A stretch of 64,000 bases of DNA from JAJVHZ01 sp041395385 (GTDB taxonomy: Bacteria; Pseudomonadota; Gammaproteobacteria; JAJPIJ01). Positions within the stretch are counted from its first letter, which is position 1; the number at the start of each line of letters is the position of its first letter. Where the stretch lies: assembly GCA_041395385.1 (NCBI GenBank), contig JAWLAN010000013.1, positions 62,001-126,000 on the forward strand, written 5' to 3'. The notes under the pieces are model-generated. The model was not told the DNA's origin, ran no database searches, and was given only the letters and a program-made list of their open reading frames with translations. The translations under genes were made by a program, and so were the position numbers. Shown piece after piece: positions 61,460 to 64,000 of the stretch.

Positions 61460-62500
61460 CTACATGGCGTCGCCGGGGCGGGCTTCCGGATCCTGCTTCC
61501 CTTCGTCGATTTCGAAGTAGACCAGCAGCGTGCTCTGCAGCGCGCTGTTGTTGTCGTCGCTGACCATGAAGTAGCGGTTGTCCCGATGGTGCGCGAGTCC
61601 CTCGAAATTGTCGACCGACCATCCCTGCGTGTTGTCGAGGATCGCCACGTCCTCGACGGCCACGGGGCCGCCGTTTGCCTGGCTCGCGGGATCCGGGCGC
61701 AGGCGACGAATGGCGAAGACCACCGGCGAGAATACATTCCTGTAGCGGCGTTCGAGTACCAGCAGCCCGCCCTGAGGCGTGCTGGCAAGATCCACCACCG
61801 AACAGTGACTCTCCGCGATGGACGGGAAACTCCACGCCCGGGATCTCTCGTCGTAGACGGTGTGGCGGTTGCGGGGCTCACCGCGCAGCGGGCGTTGCGG
61901 GGCCAGCATCAGACCGAGGAGCGGATCGAGCGCGATGGCCTCGAGCTGGCAATTGCGGCAGACGTACCGCGAGCCATCGCGGAGCAACGCGGGTATGGGC
62001 ACGCTCGCGACCCATCGGCCGTCCGGGCGATAGCGATCGACGCGCGGTGTGCCCTCGAAGGAGATCAGCAACTCCGCGTCGCCCGCCACGCCGTTGCTGC
62101 CGTTGACCATGGCCAGCCCTTCGGCGTCGCCGAGATAGTGCGCCAGGCGGTTCTGTTTCCTGCCGCGCAGGCCGTAGGTAGCCGTCAGCTCGACGCCGAC
62201 GAGGTGCCCCTGCTCGAACCGGGGTCGCATGTGCAGCAGATACCCGCGGTCGGAAACCGCGTAGAGCAACTGTTCGTCCTCGTCCCATGCCAGACCCGAC
62301 AGGCCGCTGGCGGCGTGACCGTCCACTGGATCGTTGGAAAGGCGGACCGTCCCGAGCAGGCGGATGCCCATGAAGCTGTCGCCGGCACGATAACGCGCGG
62401 AGATCTCCGTCGGTGTGCCGATCTGCGTCGCGACGCCGGCGCCGGGAAGGAGTGTCGCGGCGGCGAGTAGACCGGCCGCCAGCTGCCGCATCATGCCCAT
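61460..62500 (-). CDS. Exported phytase-like (esterase-like) protein
   Basis: A 346-residue protein with a Sec signal peptide (about 1-26, MMRQLAAGLLAAATLLPGAG). It has a Phytase-like propeller domain: ASGLSGLAWDEDEQLLYAVS, DAEGLAMVNGSNG, LISFEGTPRVDRY, ESHCSVVDLASTPQGGLLVL and WSVDNFEGLAHHRDNRYFMV. The D-E-G-L and N-F-E-G-L repeats are the family's metal-binding strands. It is annotated elsewhere as esterase-like activity of phytase family. It is probably periplasmic; the substrate is unknown. Met at 62494 is an alternative start. Confidence 0.85.
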   Translation of the reverse strand: MGMMRQLAAGLLAAATLLPGAGVATQIGTPTEISARYRAGDSFMGIRLLGTVRLSNDPVDGHAASGLSGLAWDEDEQLLYAVSDRGYLLHMRPRFEQGHLVGVELTATYGLRGRKQNRLAHYLGDAEGLAMVNGSNGVAGDAELLISFEGTPRVDRYRPDGRWVASVPIPALLRDGSRYVCRNCQLEAIALDPLLGLMLAPQRPLRGEPRNRHTVYDERSRAWSFPSIAESHCSVVDLASTPQGGLLVLERRYRNVFSPVVFAIRRLRPDPASQANGGPVAVEDVAILDNTQGWSVDNFEGLAHHRDNRYFMVSDDNNSALQSTLLVYFEIDEGKQDPEARPGDAM

Positions 62501-62578
62501 TGTCCCAATGATATCGCAGTGGCGCTCGAACTTCGGTGGGCGAAAGGTTAGTCTCGACGGGGTGAAACGGAGCGCGGC

Positions 62579-62977
62579 GTGAGGAACTGGATCTTTCTGC
62601 GGATCGGGGCCTGGTCGGCGCTGCTCGCCGTCGTCGCCGGCGCCTTCGGCGCGCACGCCCTGGGGTCCCGTGTCGAGGCGAATGCGATGGAGACATTTCG
62701 CACCGCGGCCCTGTACCACTTTCTGCACGCGCTCGCGCTGCTCGGCATCGGCGCGTGGCCGGTTCCGCCAGTCATCCAGGTCTCGGTGCAACGCTCGGCG
62801 TGGCTGCTGGCCGTGGGCACGCTGCTGTTCAGCGGCAGCCTGTACCTGCTCGTGCTGACCGGCGCGCGGTGGTGGGGGATGCTGACTCCGGTCGGCGGGT
62901 TGTTGCTGTGCGCGGGCTGGGCATGGCTCGGCATGGCGACCGGCAGGCTGCGGGGCCGGGGCCCATCGAGCCCCTAA
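62579..62977 (+). CDS. DUF423 membrane protein
   Basis: A 132-residue protein with four membrane helices and the DUF423 signature (VVAGAFGAHALGSRVEANAM, then TAALYHFLHALALLGIGAW, LLFSGSLYLLVLTGARWWGM and LTPVGGLLLCAGWAWL). The start is a GTG at 62579. Related to E. coli YgdD. The function is unknown. Confidence 0.9.
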   Translation: MRNWIFLRIGAWSALLAVVAGAFGAHALGSRVEANAMETFRTAALYHFLHALALLGIGAWPVPPVIQVSVQRSAWLLAVGTLLFSGSLYLLVLTGARWWGMLTPVGGLLLCAGWAWLGMATGRLRGRGPSSP

Positions 62978-62986
62978 GCCTTTGTG

Positions 62987-63015
62987 TTGAAACTGGTTTT
63001 CATCCGCCAAATACG
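62987..63015 (+). promoter_or_regulatory. Possible promoter of the L,D-transpeptidase gene
   Basis: TTGAAA (62987-62992) and AATACG (63010-63015) are 17 nt apart, ahead of an approximately 90-nt leader. The -35 is good and the -10 is poor. Confidence 0.3.
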
Positions 63016-63111
63016 GCATGATTGCGCCCGGCGAAAGAGAACTGAGAACGCCGGCGGATTTGCCCGGTCGAATTTTTGATTAACTGCATCGGGGCCCGAC
63101 GAGGAACCAGC

Positions 63112-64000
63112 ATGACCATTAGCAGGACGGAGAACTTTGCAATTGCGAATCGAAGTACGCCCATGCAACGCGGACTGAGCGCGGTGGTGATGTTGTTCGC
63201 CTGCCTCTCCGTTGCCGCCGAGACGTTCGTGCTGCCCGCCAACGGCGACAACGTCATCGGCGCCCTCAACATGGCCACCGTGCCGCCGAACGCGCGCGCC
63301 GTGGACGTTGCGATGGCCTACGACCAGGGTTATCAGGAACTGAAGATTGCGAACCCGGGCGTGGACATGATCGCCCACAACACGTTCGCGGAAGTGGTGG
63401 TGCCGAGCCAGTACGTGCTGCCCGACAGTCCCCGCGAAGGGATCGTCATCAACGTGCCCGAGATGCGTCTGTACTACTACCCGAAGCGGCCGGAGGGTCA
63501 GCCGCAGGTGGTCGTCACGCATCCCGTCAGCATCGGTCGCGAGGACTGGACGACCCCGCACGGTGTCACCAAGGTCGTCAAGAAGATCGAAAACCCGACC
63601 TGGGTGCCTCCGGCGTCCATCCGCGCAGAGCACCTGCGCGACTGGGGAGAGGTCCTGCCGGCGGTGGTCCCCCCCGGCCCGAACAATCCGATGGGTCTGT
63701 TCAAGCTGCAGCTCGGCCTCCCGAAGTATTACATCCATGGCACCGACGTGGCCAAGGTCGAGGGCATCGGGATGCGGGTGACGCACGGGTGCATCCGCAT
63801 GTATCCCAAGGACATCGAGTCATTGTTCCATCAGGTCGAAGTGGGCACGCCGGTGCGCATCATCAATCAGCCCATCAAGCTCGGCCGGCTCAATGGCGCG
63901 TTGTACCTGGAGGCACATCCTCATCTCGAGGAGGATCCGACGGTCGCGCACGATCAGTACGACAACGTGGTCAACCAACTCATCAAGGTGATCGGCGAAT
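63112..64000 (+). CDS. L,D-transpeptidase (ErfK/YbiS family), truncated by window edge
   Basis: The gene starts at the ATG at 63112 (GAGGAA ribosome binding site) and runs off the right edge after 296 codons. An N-terminal hydrophobic segment (about 20-36, LSAVVMLFACLSVAAET) is a signal peptide. A LysM-like segment (about 50-103) precedes the YkuD catalytic domain (about 108-255) with YYIHGTDVAKVEGIGMRVTH and the active-site Cys227 in THGCIRMYPKD. It forms 3-3 peptidoglycan cross-links or attaches lipoprotein to the cell wall in the periplasm. A Met at residue 18 is an alternative start. Confidence 0.92.
   Translation, partial: MTISRTENFAIANRSTPMQRGLSAVVMLFACLSVAAETFVLPANGDNVIGALNMATVPPNARAVDVAMAYDQGYQELKIANPGVDMIAHNTFAEVVVPSQYVLPDSPREGIVINVPEMRLYYYPKRPEGQPQVVVTHPVSIGREDWTTPHGVTKVVKKIENPTWVPPASIRAEHLRDWGEVLPAVVPPGPNNPMGLFKLQLGLPKYYIHGTDVAKVEGIGMRVTHGCIRMYPKDIESLFHQVEVGTPVRIINQPIKLGRLNGALYLEAHPHLEEDPTVAHDQYDNVVNQLIKVIGE

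Noticed and set aside
1..64000. CRISPR arrays, tRNA or rRNA genes, prophage
   Set aside because: I saw no regularly spaced direct repeats, no tRNA-like cloverleaf with CCA end and no rRNA segment, and no phage structural, integrase or toxin-antitoxin genes. The only mobile element is the ISL3-type IS.

Overview
The window is GC-rich chromosomal DNA with densely packed genes on both strands. The gene content points to a gammaproteobacterium: EF-P with its EpmA/EpmB modification enzymes, HrpA, the YoaA helicase, HslR, AmpG and a yhiI-rbbA-yhhJ type exporter. There is no rRNA, tRNA, CRISPR array or phage. I cannot place it below class; a facultatively anaerobic Chromatiales-like or related lineage is a guess.

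Layout. 1-4.2 kb (minus): a multi-GAF histidine kinase, a lone receiver protein and a receiver-cyclase fusion in tight succession. 4.3-5.8 kb: DUF1326 plus DUF2182, a Cys/Met-rich pair. 6-12 kb: RNase D, then an HlyD / RbbA-like ABC / ABC-2 permease operon whose first ATPase domain is frameshifted. 12-14.7 kb: epmB, efp and a badly frameshifted epmA. 14.7-16.1 kb: an AT-rich island and a tandem beta-barrel outer-membrane protein with a broken N-terminus. 16.2-22.4 kb: a small unknown, yoaA, hemN with an FNR-like promoter, and a membrane-anchored coiled-coil protein.

22.4-36.7 kb is mostly on the minus strand and devoted to tungsten/molybdenum enzymes. An aldehyde:ferredoxin oxidoreductase operon (polyferredoxin, catalytic subunit, FAD subunit, MoaD-like carrier, small unknown) is followed by moeA, mobB, mobA, fdhD and moaA; moaB lies apart near 60.6 kb. 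An ISL3-family insertion sequence with a perfect 8-bp target duplication sits in the T-tract of a terminator between a small lipoprotein gene and moeA. An OFA-type carrier with its small partner protein follows at 36.8-38.5 kb.

38.6-46.8 kb holds transport and metal genes (AmpG, an Nramp-like carrier, a CbiM-like permease, CorA), a CYTH protein, a hydrolase, an Rdx protein and a PP2C-TM-SUMF1 fusion. 47-51 kb is hrpA. 51-55.7 kb holds an amidotransferase, an apparently cytoplasmic substrate-binding protein overlapping a CPA2 antiporter, and a three-gene unit centred on a carboxymuconolactone-decarboxylase/Rieske fusion. 55.7-60 kb is MoxR-DUF58-transglutaminase. The right end carries hslR, moaB, DUF486, a phytase-like protein, DUF423 and an L,D-transpeptidase cut by the edge.

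The most unusual non-coding signal is a pair of structured repeats directly downstream of the yoaA and hrpA helicase genes. They share a core of about 75 nt (REP-like GTAG plus hairpin, then a second hairpin) with compensatory base changes between copies, and each is enclosed in its own long perfect inverted repeat. Two stretches (about 8.72-9.0 and 13.65-15.23 kb) carry clusters of frameshifts that look more like sequence error than decay.
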